DNA from: Selenomonas timonae
GTDB taxonomy: Bacteria > Bacillota > Negativicutes > Selenomonadales > Selenomonadaceae
Length of the DNA stretch: 64,000 nt
Direction: 5' to 3'
NCBI RefSeq assembly: GCF_014250475.1
Contig: NZ_CP060204.1
Span: 124,001 to 188,000, forward strand
Each line of letters opens with the position of its first letter. Position 1 is the first letter of the stretch. Both the position numbers and the translations under genes were made by a program. Positions 16,098 to 25,789 of this stretch are shown piece after piece. The notes under the pieces were generated by a model, which saw nothing but the letters and a program-made list of their open reading frames with translations, did not search any database and was not told the origin of the DNA.

Positions 16098-17129
16098 TCA
16101 GGCGTGCGTTTTTGCCAAATCCGCTGTGACCATCATCTTGACCAACTCGGCAAATCCAATCTTGCGCTTCCAGCCTAGCTCTCTCTCTGCCTTCGTCGAA
16201 TCTCCCCAAAGAAGCTCGACCTCTGCCGGACGATAGAACTGCTCTGCCACATCGACAAGAAGCTTTCCCGTTTTGGCATCGTAGCCTTTCTCATTGATGC
16301 CCTCACCTTCCCAGCGAATCGAAACGCCCGTCTCAGCAAAAGCTTTCTCCACAAACTCACGCACAGTATGGGTCTCATTCGTGGCAAGTACATAGTCCTC
16401 CGGATGCTCCTGCTGAAGTATCCGCCACATCCCCTCTACGTAATCCCCCGCAAAGCCCCAATCGCGCTTCGCCTCAAGATTTCCAAGGGTCAGTTTCTCC
16501 TGCAAGCCCTTCGTAATCCGAGCAACTGCAAGCGTAATCTTGCGTGTCACAAATGTCTCCCCGCGACGCGGTGACTCATGGTTGAAAAGGATTCCGTTGC
16601 ACGCAAACATTCCATAGGACTCGCGGTAGTTCTTTGTAATCCAAAAGGAATAGAGCTTTGCCGCCCCATAAGGACTCTTCGGATAGAATGGAGTTGCCTC
16701 GCTCTGAGGCGCCGTCTCGGGCAAGCCCCCAAAAAGTTCTGAAGTCGATGCTTGATAGAAGCGTATCGGCAGCCCGCTCTGGCGTACTGCCTCAAGCAGA
16801 CGAATCGTACCGACACCTGTTGCCTCTGCCGTATACTCCGGCACCTCAAACGATACTGCCACATGGGACTGCGCCGCAAGATTATAGACTTCATCCGGCC
16901 GGATCTCCTGAATCAAGCGGTGTGCATTGCTTGAATCCGTCATATCGCCATAGTGCAGGAAAACGCGATCAGCAAATACCGGATCGCCTAAAATATGATC
17001 GATCCGCTCCGTATTCTGACTGCTCTGTCTGCGAATGATACCGTGTACCTCATATCCCTTTTCCAACAACAATTCTGTAAGATACGAGCCATCCTGTCCT
17101 GTAATTCCTGTAATCAACGCTTTTTTCAC
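16098..17129 (-). CDS. gmd: GDP-mannose 4,6-dehydratase
   Basis: It converts GDP-mannose to GDP-4-keto-6-deoxymannose, the branch point for fucose, colitose, rhamnose and perosamine. The 343-residue protein has [66 protein letters not shown] with Yxxx[18 protein letters not shown] and [13 protein letters not shown]. All are textbook GMD signatures. The start is GTG at 17129, overlapping the wzx stop by 4 bases with GGGAGG upstream. It supplies the keto intermediate to the DegT-like, Fcl-like and transketolase-like enzymes encoded downstream. Confidence 0.96.
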   Translation of the reverse strand: MKKALITGITGQDGSYLTELLLEKGYEVHGIIRRQSSQNTERIDHILGDPVFADRVFLHYGDMTDSSNAHRLIQEIRPDEVYNLAAQSHVAVSFEVPEYTAEATGVGTIRLLEAVRQSGLPIRFYQASTSELFGGLPETAPQSEATPFYPKSPYGAAKLYSFWITKNYRESYGMFACNGILFNHESPRRGETFVTRKITLAVARITKGLQEKLTLGNLEAKRDWGFAGDYVEGMWRILQQEHPEDYVLATNETHTVREFVEKAFAETGVSIRWEGEGINEKGYDAKTGKLLVDVAEQFYRPAEVELLWGDSTKAERELGWKRKIGFAELVKMMVTADLAKTHA

Positions 17130-18670
17130 TGAGATTTCCTCCCCCGAATTTTACTCATAAGAACTGCCCGTGCTTCGCCTGCGTACACACACATGCTTCG
17201 AAACTCCTCACGCCGATGAAACACAAGAATTTGCATTCCAAGCATCAAACCGGCCGCACAGAAACACTTGATCATCAGTCCCATATACGTCGATGAGAAA
17301 AAAGGAGCACTTAATATCTGGTCAATCAGCAGAACTTCCAGCAAAACCACGATACTCCACCATGCATGATTCCACCAGTAAGTCTTCATACTTCGTCGAA
17401 AGATCACACGAAAGACAAACTGAACGCGACCATATACGATAAACCCTAGCCCTGCAATCGTACCGATCATAACGCCGACAACACCAAGATACTGAGCCAA
17501 TATCACCGATAGAATCAAATTCGTCACAGCAGACAGAACCATATAGCCGCGATCATTTTCAAAGACACCGTGTGTGCTTCGGAAATTGTATGCATTTTCA
17601 AACTGCATACCAAGAAAAACATTTACAGCCAAGGCCATCACATAGGCGTCGTCAAGCAGGAATTCCGTCCCAAAAAACAATGCCACAAAAGGCTGCAGCA
17701 CGATGAAATAGATACAGGCAATATATCCTCCCATCAAGAAGTAGGCAAAATCCAACATGCGGTAAACGCGATAGCTCTTTTCCCTATCGTCCGTATAGAC
17801 AAGATTCGCGACAGAGGGAATAATTCCCTGCAACATTTTATACAAGAGTTTATAGACACCATCGCAAAGAAGGACATAGTTCGCTACCAAGCCCGCTGTT
17901 CTAAGTCCAAGAATAGACGAAATAACAATCGCATCTGTTCCGAAATAAACGGCATAGGAGAGCTTATGAATTAGAAAATTTTTCACATCCACAAAAAATT
18001 TTCTCTGCCGTAGATCTTGTACTGTAACCTTGACAGTATGGAGAAATGGATACTCCTTCCCTAGGCGATGCGAGATGATCAAGTTCGCCAAGATATTGAA
18101 CCCAAGCGCAGAGAGCGCATACATCGTATAGCTCTGCCAGACAACAATCGCAGCAAACTTCACGAGATTCGCCGCAAATGTGCAGACCAGATCGATACGA
18201 ACGCAGATATAGTCCTTCTGATCCGCTGCAAACAAAGTGCGCCGATATGCCAGAAAATAGGTGCTAAGTACGGTACAAATCTGGATGACATAAACAAGTT
18301 GAACATAACTCCACGCGATACTGTTATCCCGTACAATCCACGGCAAAAAGAAAAACAGGATAACGCCAATCAGAGCAACCATTGTACCGATGATGAGATA
18401 AATATATCGATAGATACTCATCAGCATATTGACTTCGGCTTCGTTCTTGTTTGCAATTTCCCGATAGAGTCCATAGCTGATCACGGTACTGATGCCCATT
18501 TCAGCGATGGACAGCAAGGATATCACATTCGTAAACAGCCCCTCAAGGCCAAGGAGCTCAATGGGCAGATTTCGTGTGAACGCCTGCCGTATCAATATGC
18601 CGAGAACAGCCAGTACAACATAAAGCATCATGGAGTACATACTGTTGCGCAATACATTAGCTACTCGCAT
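17126..18670 (-). CDS. wzx: polysaccharide repeat-unit flippase (Wzx)
   Basis: The 514-residue integral membrane protein has about 12-14 hydrophobic segments and the MATE/PST N-terminus with [22 protein letters not shown]. It would flip undecaprenyl-pyrophosphate-linked repeat units across the inner membrane. Its gene adjoins a Wzy-like polymerase, glycosyltransferases, Wzz and Wza, which fits the Wzx/Wzy-dependent route. The ATG at 18670 is 3 bases after the stop of the upstream glycosyltransferase gene. Sequence similarity in this family is low, so the call relies on topology and context. Confidence 0.85.
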   Translation of the reverse strand: MRVANVLRNSMYSMMLYVVLAVLGILIRQAFTRNLPIELLGLEGLFTNVISLLSIAEMGISTVISYGLYREIANKNEAEVNMLMSIYRYIYLIIGTMVALIGVILFFFLPWIVRDNSIAWSYVQLVYVIQICTVLSTYFLAYRRTLFAADQKDYICVRIDLVCTFAANLVKFAAIVVWQSYTMYALSALGFNILANLIISHRLGKEYPFLHTVKVTVQDLRQRKFFVDVKNFLIHKLSYAVYFGTDAIVISSILGLRTAGLVANYVLLCDGVYKLLYKMLQGIIPSVANLVYTDDREKSYRVYRMLDFAYFLMGGYIACIYFIVLQPFVALFFGTEFLLDDAYVMALAVNVFLGMQFENAYNFRSTHGVFENDRGYMVLSAVTNLILSVILAQYLGVVGVMIGTIAGLGFIVYGRVQFVFRVIFRRSMKTYWWNHAWWSIVVLLEVLLIDQILSAPFFSSTYMGLMIKCFCAAGLMLGMQILVFHRREEFRSMCVYAGEARAVLMSKIRGRKSQ

Positions 18671-18673
18671 TGT

Positions 18674-19759
18674 TTATCCCTGGTAAATTCCCTTGTCCAA
18701 AATCTTCATATAAGCAAACGGCCCTTTCTCAGCCAACCTGACAATCCGCGATGCAATTGATATTTGAGAAAGTCCTGCGATCAGTCCATTACATTCCGCC
18801 AAGGTGTAGATATCCCGCAAAGCTTCAAGTCCGTCCAGATAATGCGTATTCTCACGATCCAGCGTGCTAAGAGCAACATTCTGTGTCCCATCCTCGCGAT
18901 GGACATCTTCATAATAGAGAAGTTTCTCCCCATACCGCTCTTTGAAGGTGTTCAAGCGAGAACTGTCATCCGTTGCAAGGAAAATATAATCAAAAGCCTC
19001 GTCACCATCGAGCAGATGATCTGTAACAGAAAAAAACTCATCCGGCGTTACCATATTAGGATGATCCTTCCAATTTAGGGCAAAATCCGTACCACGAACA
19101 TGCACACCTAAAATACGCTTCGTACGAAAATCTACAGGAAATAGCTTTTCCATACTCTCTGCAAACATTTTTTTTGTTACTGCATTCAATCGTATATATT
19201 TACGAGCAACCTGCGCCAAATCGCTCAAATAAGTTTCCGTTACGATATAGCCAACGGGAGTCTCTGGATTTAGATTTCCTAACTCTTTTTCAATTCTGTA
19301 TAGATGGGCTATTTCGAAGAAAAATACTCGTTTACTCTCATATACCGCATCAAGAGAAATATCTGCTGGTTGCTGAAAATAATATTCAAATGGATTTCTC
19401 GTTCCATTGACGGGATGACCTTCTAAATATGCACATTCCTCATTGAAACGTATGACAGGGGTAAAACCGAGGCGTTCGGCTTCCCAAAGAGCATACAGAA
19501 TATAACGATATGCATATCCCATCATCGCATTGATCTCAATAAAAAGGATATTCTTCTCCGAGTTTCTTTCTCCATATGATTTCATATAGAGGGCATTCGG
19601 ATCATTGCCCAGCAAAAGGACTTTATCGATAAAAGCATCATCATTGATGTGGCGAATAACTCGTTGAAGATAATTTAACTTTGGTTTCCGCTCCAAAAAG
19701 CATCGAATTTTTGATTGCAATAGATATTTCAAATATCCCATTCGCTTCAAATCAAGCAT
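18674..19759 (-). CDS. fucosyltransferase-like glycosyltransferase (NodZ/O-FucT superfamily)
   Basis: The 361-residue cytoplasmic or peripheral protein has the GDP-sugar-binding pattern LGVHVRGTDF, followed by FLATDD, a KERYGEKLLYYED-like stretch and ALRDIYTLAECNGLIAGLSQISI. That is the order of motifs in alpha-1,6-fucosyltransferase and NodZ-like enzymes. Because gmd and an fcl homologue are in the operon, the donor is probably GDP-L-fucose, GDP-colitose or the derived sugar made here. The gene lies between Wzy-like and wzx genes, and GGGAAT precedes the ATG. The acceptor is unknown. Confidence 0.75.
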   Translation of the reverse strand: MLDLKRMGYLKYLLQSKIRCFLERKPKLNYLQRVIRHINDDAFIDKVLLLGNDPNALYMKSYGERNSEKNILFIEINAMMGYAYRYILYALWEAERLGFTPVIRFNEECAYLEGHPVNGTRNPFEYYFQQPADISLDAVYESKRVFFFEIAHLYRIEKELGNLNPETPVGYIVTETYLSDLAQVARKYIRLNAVTKKMFAESMEKLFPVDFRTKRILGVHVRGTDFALNWKDHPNMVTPDEFFSVTDHLLDGDEAFDYIFLATDDSSRLNTFKERYGEKLLYYEDVHREDGTQNVALSTLDRENTHYLDGLEALRDIYTLAECNGLIAGLSQISIASRIVRLAEKGPFAYMKILDKGIYQG

Positions 19760-19774
19760 CCCATATTCCCTTTC

Positions 19775-20875
19775 TTAGAAAAAAAGTTCTAAAAGGACAT
19801 TGTTCGTCAAAATCGGCTGTATAAGCGCCTCATACCCGGCACCTGCTCCAAAATAAATCACAAAAAAGGCTAAACCAGCGTATCCGGTATACAGGATATA
19901 ATCCCTAAATTCCTTTTGAGTATAAACATATCCCACTGGCAGCATTTTTGCTAAAAAGACATAATCCAACAACAGTAAATTTCGCGGGATTCTCCAAAAG
20001 GTTGGCTCCCAATAATAAAAGGGGATAAAGACGAGAGACAGAAGATTCAACTCATATAATATATCCAACGATTTAGAGGTTGGTTGGCTCATATTTTTTT
20101 TTGCTCGAAAATAGACAAATCGGAACAAAAGCACCCATAACACATGAAACCCCGTCCACAAGGAAAAATTTAGCAATGGGTACTTTATCTTTTCATGTAA
20201 TACCTCAAAGTAAAATGCGACTTTCACTTCGCCAATCGACGGAATCTGAGCCAACAGCGCTGGCAGGTACGGCATAATCACAGTTGTCAAACCAATGAAG
20301 ACTGCCAAAAGAACTCTTTTATGACGGAGACGATGAAGGAGCGGCTGGCTTAAAAACACCAAGTACCCCAAAGCTGCTGCATGAATCTCAGCAGCGATCA
20401 GTACAAATACAGTAAAAATTATTGTTCCCTTTTTATTTCCCTTCAACAAAAACAGAAAACTTACTAACACAAGAGCGGATGCAATGAACCATCGTTTTTG
20501 AATGACCATATCTGCAAAGGGATAACAAAAAAGCAAGCTTAAGATAAAGCATGGATTTGTCGTATATTTCCACAATAGAATTGCTAACAGTGTAAAAATA
20601 CATAGACATAGCCACGCATTCATGGTCAGATATTTCATTCCCAGATACGAACCCGCAATATAGCAAATGTAATCATATAACGTAAATTGCTCTGTTTGCG
20701 CCCAATCAAAAATATCCTGATTTACCGTAATATCAATGGAGAAAGTGTTCCCTGCAAGCAGTATATACATCCATATTACTTGTAAAAGAAACAACAACTT
20801 AGAATTCTTTTCAAGCATTCCTCCTAACACCAGCAACAGTGTTATTGCTAAAAAAAAGATACTGCCAACCTCCAT
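19775..20875 (-). CDS. wzy: EpsG-family O-antigen/capsule polymerase (Wzy)
   Basis: The 366-residue very hydrophobic protein has about ten membrane segments. QKRWFIASALVLVSF and AAEIHAAALGYLVF resemble the conserved Arg- and His-containing loops of the EpsG/Wzy family. It would join flipped repeat units on the periplasmic face. Wzy proteins diverge widely, so assignment relies on topology, position next to wzx and the absence of another candidate polymerase. Composition is AT-rich, as for most genes between 18 and 26 kb, which is usual for antigen loci acquired by exchange. Confidence 0.75.
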   Translation of the reverse strand: MEVGSIFFLAITLLLVLGGMLEKNSKLLFLLQVIWMYILLAGNTFSIDITVNQDIFDWAQTEQFTLYDYICYIAGSYLGMKYLTMNAWLCLCIFTLLAILLWKYTTNPCFILSLLFCYPFADMVIQKRWFIASALVLVSFLFLLKGNKKGTIIFTVFVLIAAEIHAAALGYLVFLSQPLLHRLRHKRVLLAVFIGLTTVIMPYLPALLAQIPSIGEVKVAFYFEVLHEKIKYPLLNFSLWTGFHVLWVLLFRFVYFRAKKNMSQPTSKSLDILYELNLLSLVFIPFYYWEPTFWRIPRNLLLLDYVFLAKMLPVGYVYTQKEFRDYILYTGYAGLAFFVIYFGAGAGYEALIQPILTNNVLLELFF

Positions 20876-20877
20876 CG

Positions 20878-22002
20878 CTAATTTCCCTCATTCCATATTT
20901 GTGGCCATAAAGCAGCAAAACCACAAGTAACACGTTGGCGAAATTGCTCGGCTTCTTCTATTGCACATACCATCGTCTGCTCATCCCACACAGACTCTTG
21001 TTGTGATATAATCATTTGTTTCGCAAAATTTCGCATAGAGTTACATACATATATATTCTGCCCCGTAGAAGTTGGAATATTCTCCACCCCAACCGATGTA
21101 GAAATCAGCTCCACTCCGTTTGCCAGTGCCGTTACGACACGGTTCTTTGTTCCACCACCTGCCACTAAGGGGACACAGTGAATGTCCTGCCCCATAACGC
21201 AGATATCCTGATAACGCTCGACCCACGCTTCATACGAAATCTGTGCATTCGTTTCCTTAGAGAATAAATCTGCAAGCCATTTGTTGTTTTTCCCCACGAT
21301 AAAGATATGAAGTTTTGACACAAGGGAAGAATCTTCCTCACTCAAATACTGTGCTAACGCAATGATGTTCTTACCGACGTAAGAATACCGCATATCACCG
21401 CTAAAGACAAAACGTCGTCCATGCGGTCTTTTCATAGAGCTTATATCAAGAGGCAGGAGGGAATGCGATAAGAGCGGATGCAAGAGGAATTTGACAATCT
21501 CCCGATCCGAATCTCGTAAATGTCGTCGAAGCCACAGGCGATCCTTCTTACCCACAACTAAATAATGCTCTACGGCAGGAATATACTCTTTTTCAAAACA
21601 AAGAAAGTTCTTCGCATAAAGATACTGATACCATATCTTGATCCACGAAACGGACGCATCCCCTCGATACTGCTTATACTTTCGCCTTCCTACCATGCTG
21701 CTTGCATCGGGAGCCAACACCGTAATTTTTTTATAGTATCTCTTTGGTAAGCGCGCAAGCAAAAAATCCGGATACACCAAAATCTTATCATACACATCCA
21801 AGGGGATATCCAAAGAGCGCAAAGCCCGCCCCCATGTATGAAGCTGTCGTACATATTTATTTCCAGACACAGGCACAATGATTGTCGTAACATCATGGGC
21901 AGTACTGTTTGTCAAAAATTGCTCAATCTCCCAGATCAGACCGGAGGGACCTCCCCTATTCTCCCGATCGGGTGGAATTGATGTGACAATCGCGATCCGC
22001 AC
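20878..22002 (-). CDS. glycosyltransferase, GT4-like
   Basis: The 374-residue protein begins RIAIVTSIPPDRENRGGPSGLI, an N-terminal Rossmann strand plus glycine-rich loop of GT-B glycosyltransferases. It has a second domain with RFVFSGDMRYSYVGKNI and VPLVAGGGTKNRVVTALANGVELISTSVGVENI. The GGGTKNRV...A.G loop is the donor-binding region of GT4-type enzymes, though the usual E-X7-E is not obvious. It starts with GTG and has GAGGAG upstream. The stop is 2 bases from the Wzy-like start. Donor and linkage are unknown. Confidence 0.75.
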   Translation of the reverse strand: MRIAIVTSIPPDRENRGGPSGLIWEIEQFLTNSTAHDVTTIIVPVSGNKYVRQLHTWGRALRSLDIPLDVYDKILVYPDFLLARLPKRYYKKITVLAPDASSMVGRRKYKQYRGDASVSWIKIWYQYLYAKNFLCFEKEYIPAVEHYLVVGKKDRLWLRRHLRDSDREIVKFLLHPLLSHSLLPLDISSMKRPHGRRFVFSGDMRYSYVGKNIIALAQYLSEEDSSLVSKLHIFIVGKNNKWLADLFSKETNAQISYEAWVERYQDICVMGQDIHCVPLVAGGGTKNRVVTALANGVELISTSVGVENIPTSTGQNIYVCNSMRNFAKQMIISQQESVWDEQTMVCAIEEAEQFRQRVTCGFAALWPQIWNEGN

Positions 22003-22017
22003 AAACCATCACTCCTC

Positions 22018-22986
22018 TCAATATGCAAGCCCAACTTTTTTCTTGATCTTAACCCAAAGATTCTTACTGCGCAATCGGAAGTAATGCAGGTTAAAATACT
22101 TGCTGCGAATATGTGCAAAATTATCCACGGAGATTTCTTCCACTTCTAAGGCTTCGAAGGTGTTAGGAATAATCTTAAATCGCTGCACATTCTCCATTTT
22201 TTCCAAGCGAACATCCATTGGACGAGCCTGCATGTGGATATACAGATATTCCTGCTTCTGCAATTCGCCCCGTTCGATCCAATAACGTGACAGAATACCA
22301 TCGTCCCACACGAAAATCGCACGCTTCAACTTTTCATTATGATAGCACCTCTCCACAGGATCCCAAGAAGTCAAGCGAAAATCCGAGGACTTCGTATAGA
22401 TATTTGCCTGATACTCTGTTGTACGAATACGTTTTCCGCACGATTCAAAGATTGTATTGATACTGTCCTTGAATTCTTCATCAAAGCTGTGATTCTTACG
22501 ATCTGTATAGACTTCACGATATCGACTGTGACCGTTCAGAGGCTGCAGAAAGATACGATTATTTTCCTCATCATTGCGAAAGACCGTACAGTGTCCGAAA
22601 ATGCCGATTTTATCGTAGTCTCGGATATCCTGTTCCGAAATGAAATCGCGAATCCGCCCAAAAATAAGGTCGGTATCACAGTGCCCCCATGCAGTATATC
22701 CAGTGAGATATTCTTCAAAGATGTATCCATAAGCAGGTTTGAAGTCGCAGAGTTTATAGGGGCGTTCCAAGGCAATCGGAAAATCAAATTTACTCTGCAC
22801 CATTGCCTGCATTTCAGCAAAGCTCATGTAATGTATAATAACATTAGGTGGACAAGAAAAAGCTCTGCGATCATCCGTAAAAATCAGCCAATCACAGTCC
22901 GGATTATGCGCACAGGATTCCAAGAACAACGGGAAATAATTATTAAATCGACCAAAATACGGGATGATGAAGGCAACTTTTTTCAC
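22018..22986 (-). CDS. DUF6625-type putative glycosyltransferase
   Basis: The 322-residue protein starts KKVAFIIPYFGRFNNYFPLFLES, a GT-A-like strand. It continues with DWLIFTDD, LCDFKPAYGYIFEEYL and WGHCDTDLIFGRI, where DTD is a probable metal/nucleotide-sugar DxD. These are features of the DUF6625 family found in polysaccharide loci. The start is GTG with AGGAGG upstream. No membrane segment is seen, so it acts on the cytoplasmic face with lipid-linked acceptors. Specificity cannot be read from sequence. Confidence 0.7.
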   Translation of the reverse strand: MKKVAFIIPYFGRFNNYFPLFLESCAHNPDCDWLIFTDDRRAFSCPPNVIIHYMSFAEMQAMVQSKFDFPIALERPYKLCDFKPAYGYIFEEYLTGYTAWGHCDTDLIFGRIRDFISEQDIRDYDKIGIFGHCTVFRNDEENNRIFLQPLNGHSRYREVYTDRKNHSFDEEFKDSINTIFESCGKRIRTTEYQANIYTKSSDFRLTSWDPVERCYHNEKLKRAIFVWDDGILSRYWIERGELQKQEYLYIHMQARPMDVRLEKMENVQRFKIIPNTFEALEVEEISVDNFAHIRSKYFNLHYFRLRSKNLWVKIKKKVGLAY

Positions 22987-23001
22987 AGCTAAAAAATCCT
23001 C

Positions 23002-23592
23002 CTAAAGGAACATCGTCCGCCATGTCAATTCATAATTCAAATCAAACGAGCGTTTACCAATCTGCTCAGCCGGCATACCGCCAACAATCGCATAGGGGGC
23101 TACATCCTTTACTACCACGGCGCCGGGCAAAATGACTGCCCCTTCACCGATGGTCACCCCCGGCATAATCATTGCACGCGTACCAATCCACACGCGATTC
23201 CCAATGCAAACAGGCTTGGAATAAAACGCAAAATCCGGTGAATCTATCTCATGCCCTCCCGTATAGAGCGCTGCCTCGGCAGATATATTCACATTGTCCC
23301 CGATCACAAGCCCTCCCCTGCCATCCAGGACACAGAGACGGTTGATTGCGGTGTTGCGACCGATCTTAATTGGAGAAAACAGATTCGGATAAATATATAC
23401 ATTCATGTGAATGTACGTATGATAGGATATATTATGCCGCAGAACATACCGTATAAAAAGCCAACGCAGTCGATGAACGGGAATCTTATTAACGATATGA
23501 TTCGACAGATATTCAAAGATAAACATGTAGACGAACTTCATAACGACCTTGCATACGTAGAGCCGTTTGATAAAAAAAAGGAACTCCTTCAT
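23002..23592 (-). CDS. left-handed beta-helix acyltransferase (maltose O-acetyltransferase-like)
   Basis: The 196-residue protein has an N-terminal hydrophobic stretch to about residue 60, then hexapeptide repeats: [26 protein letters not shown] and [37 protein letters not shown]. The tail is [23 protein letters not shown] contains the catalytic His expected in this family. It probably adds an acetyl group to a sugar of the repeat unit. It lies between two glycosyltransferase genes in the operon. Confidence 0.85.
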   Translation of the reverse strand: MKEFLFFIKRLYVCKVVMKFVYMFIFEYLSNHIVNKIPVHRLRWLFIRYVLRHNISYHTYIHMNVYIYPNLFSPIKIGRNTAINRLCVLDGRGGLVIGDNVNISAEAALYTGGHEIDSPDFAFYSKPVCIGNRVWIGTRAMIMPGVTIGEGAVILPGAVVVKDVAPYAIVGGMPAEQIGKRSFDLNYELTWRTMFL

Positions 23593-23604
23593 GCCGCCTC
23601 CACC

Positions 23605-24663
23605 TTATCGCAAATATTTTCTCAGCCGCTCTGCCAGCCATGTCATCCCCATAACACCAAACGCACATCTCCATTTGCAGAGTGCATAATAAACACGCCA
23701 CTTCATCTGCAATCGTGATAATGGCAGCTGCGCAAGTGCGCTTCGCAGTTCATCATCTCCCAACAGCTCCGCAATCAGTTGATGTTTCCTCAACAACGAT
23801 TCCGAGGAGTTCAGGATGTTTCTCACATAATTCAAGCAGGTAAGCGCCTTGCGGTTACGAAGTGCCTCTTCGTAATCCTGCCCCAGACCATGTTCAACGA
23901 TATAGTCCGCTAAGAATTTATGAAAGTTTTTCCTTGTTCGCACAAGTTTATCATTATACGAATGAACAATCGATGTAGCGTTCTGCTTGTTGTAGTGATA
24001 AAAAACATTCGGCAAATAGATTACACGCGAAAAGCGTGCAAAAAGCTGCGCGTTAAACCAAGCGTCCTCAGCTGAGCCAATTACATCAACATCTGTAAAA
24101 CGCAGATCCTTTGCAAGTCTAGCATAATACATTTTTCCCCATGCAGTATTCAATTCATCTAAGGCTACAGGATTATAAACTTCATTATTGGTAAGCCCAA
24201 AAAAACGTCGATGAAGAAGATTTTTCACCTCTTCGTCTAAAAAAGCACGCTCCTCTTCTCCTAAGATATACGTTTTTGGGATCACATCCCCAAACTCCCT
24301 TATATATGGAAAAATTACGCAATCAGTATCATTATTTTCTTTAAATGCCGCTACACAAATATCAAGACAAGATCCATCCAACCAATCGTCAGAATCCAAA
24401 AACATCAACAAATCGCCCCTCGCTCTTGAGAGACCAGTATTTCGAGCAGCAGGAAGCCCACCATTTTGCTGATGAATAGCCAAACAAGATACATGCTCTC
24501 GCGCATAGCTGTCACATAGTTCCCCACTGCCATCGGTAGACCCGTCATCAACAAGAATGACTTCATAGTTCGTATACGTTTGTGAAAAGACACTTTCCAT
24601 ACAGCGCGGGAGGTATTGCTTTACATTATAGACAGGAATGACGATGCTCACCTTATATGACAA
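23605..24663 (-). CDS. family 2 glycosyltransferase
   Basis: The 352-residue GT-A enzyme starts SYKVSIVIPVYNVKQYLPRCMES and has ILVDDGSTDGS, NGGLPAARNTGLSRARGD and MFLDSDDWLDGS, with the metal-binding DSD. All are typical of GT2. The C-terminal half is helical with HYNKQNATS. The probable start is TTG at 24663. The stop of the upstream GT4 gene is only 4 bases away, so re-initiation is plausible. It would transfer one sugar of the repeat unit; the donor is unknown. Confidence 0.9.
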   Translation of the reverse strand: MSYKVSIVIPVYNVKQYLPRCMESVFSQTYTNYEVILVDDGSTDGSGELCDSYAREHVSCLAIHQQNGGLPAARNTGLSRARGDLLMFLDSDDWLDGSCLDICVAAFKENNDTDCVIFPYIREFGDVIPKTYILGEEERAFLDEEVKNLLHRRFFGLTNNEVYNPVALDELNTAWGKMYYARLAKDLRFTDVDVIGSAEDAWFNAQLFARFSRVIYLPNVFYHYNKQNATSIVHSYNDKLVRTRKNFHKFLADYIVEHGLGQDYEEALRNRKALTCLNYVRNILNSSESLLRKHQLIAELLGDDELRSALAQLPLSRLQMKWRVYYALCKWRCAFGVMGMTWLAERLRKYLR

Positions 24664-24667
24664 TCTT

Positions 24668-25765
24668 TCACTTTCTTTCTAAGGTCGTTACATAAAGCCT
24701 CTCATACAAAGAAACAATATTACGCCTCATTCCAATTCCGGTAAAATTCAACTCATACAGCTTTCTTGCCTGTTTTCCAACGGCACTCATGCTGTTTTTG
24801 TTTAAGGAACACAAAACCTCATTCAAAGAACTTCCATCCGAATCCATATCAAATAACCAACCGCTTTCATTGGGACGAACGATCTCCGGGAGTGCCCCCT
24901 GCCTACTTGCAATCACAGGCATCCCATTACGCATTGCTTCTACTGCAACGAGACCAAACGCCTCCCAACGAGATGGCATAATAAGAGCATCACAAAGCCT
25001 GTAATATCCGTCAAGCTTTTGGCGATCAACCCACCCCAAAAACGTAACACGTTCATCGGATATAGATATGGTCTGATTATCTATTACTGATGCACCAATG
25101 ATATATAAATGAACGTCCCTTCTCTTTATATCATGTTGGAAGTGCTGCAGTAGCCAGTCTAGTCCCTTTTGGCGATCAAAACGTCCTACAAAAAGAAGGT
25201 TGATCTTATTGGGATCAAACCCGCCAATCGCAGTCACCCCCGACTTCGGAGCATCCACACCATTATATATTCGCATCATCTTTTCTCTTGGTAATCCGTA
25301 TATAAGAGCTGCATTTTGTTCATAATCCGAAACATTGATGATGCAATCCGTCACGTTTGCGAGCAATCTTTCAATAAGCGCATATATTTTTTTGTATATA
25401 GCAGATGTATCTCTCAAAAAAGCCCAGCCATGAGCATTGTATATAATTTTTTTCTTTTTTTTTGGTATAAATAAATATGGAAAGCGAACAAAAACTCCTG
25501 CCCACGTGCTGTGAACCATCAATATATCAGGATCTATCCGATAAATCAATTTCTGAATGCGAATTATCGCCAGAGGAATATCCGAAATTTTTCTTATATA
25601 GGGATAGTAATAAACTTTTGATGACGGCAATTCCCAATTTGTATCTGACATAGGTCGACTCAACACTAAATAATTATCTACAGCTGATGTTTCATCTGAA
25701 AACAGTGTATGCAAATAGGTCGCCACTCCGCCTTTCACGTACTCCCCAATATGCAATACCTTCAA
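24668..25765 (-). CDS. family 4 glycosyltransferase
   Basis: The 365-residue GT-B retaining enzyme begins MKVLHIGEYVKGGVATYLHTL and has NAHGWAFLR, MRIYNGVDAPKSG and LLFVGRFDRQKGLDWLL. The donor-site pattern PSRWEAFGLVAVEAMRNGMPVIAS contains E-X7-E. It acts in the cytoplasm on the lipid-linked intermediate, probably as one of the first transfers after the initiating enzyme encoded just upstream. The DNA is markedly AT-rich (long A/T runs near 25.4 kb) compared with the flanking export genes. Confidence 0.9.
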   Translation of the reverse strand: MKVLHIGEYVKGGVATYLHTLFSDETSAVDNYLVLSRPMSDTNWELPSSKVYYYPYIRKISDIPLAIIRIQKLIYRIDPDILMVHSTWAGVFVRFPYLFIPKKKKKIIYNAHGWAFLRDTSAIYKKIYALIERLLANVTDCIINVSDYEQNAALIYGLPREKMMRIYNGVDAPKSGVTAIGGFDPNKINLLFVGRFDRQKGLDWLLQHFQHDIKRRDVHLYIIGASVIDNQTISISDERVTFLGWVDRQKLDGYYRLCDALIMPSRWEAFGLVAVEAMRNGMPVIASRQGALPEIVRPNESGWLFDMDSDGSSLNEVLCSLNKNSMSAVGKQARKLYELNFTGIGMRRNIVSLYERLYVTTLERK

Positions 25766-25789
25766 TACATTCCCACCTCGATGTAAATT

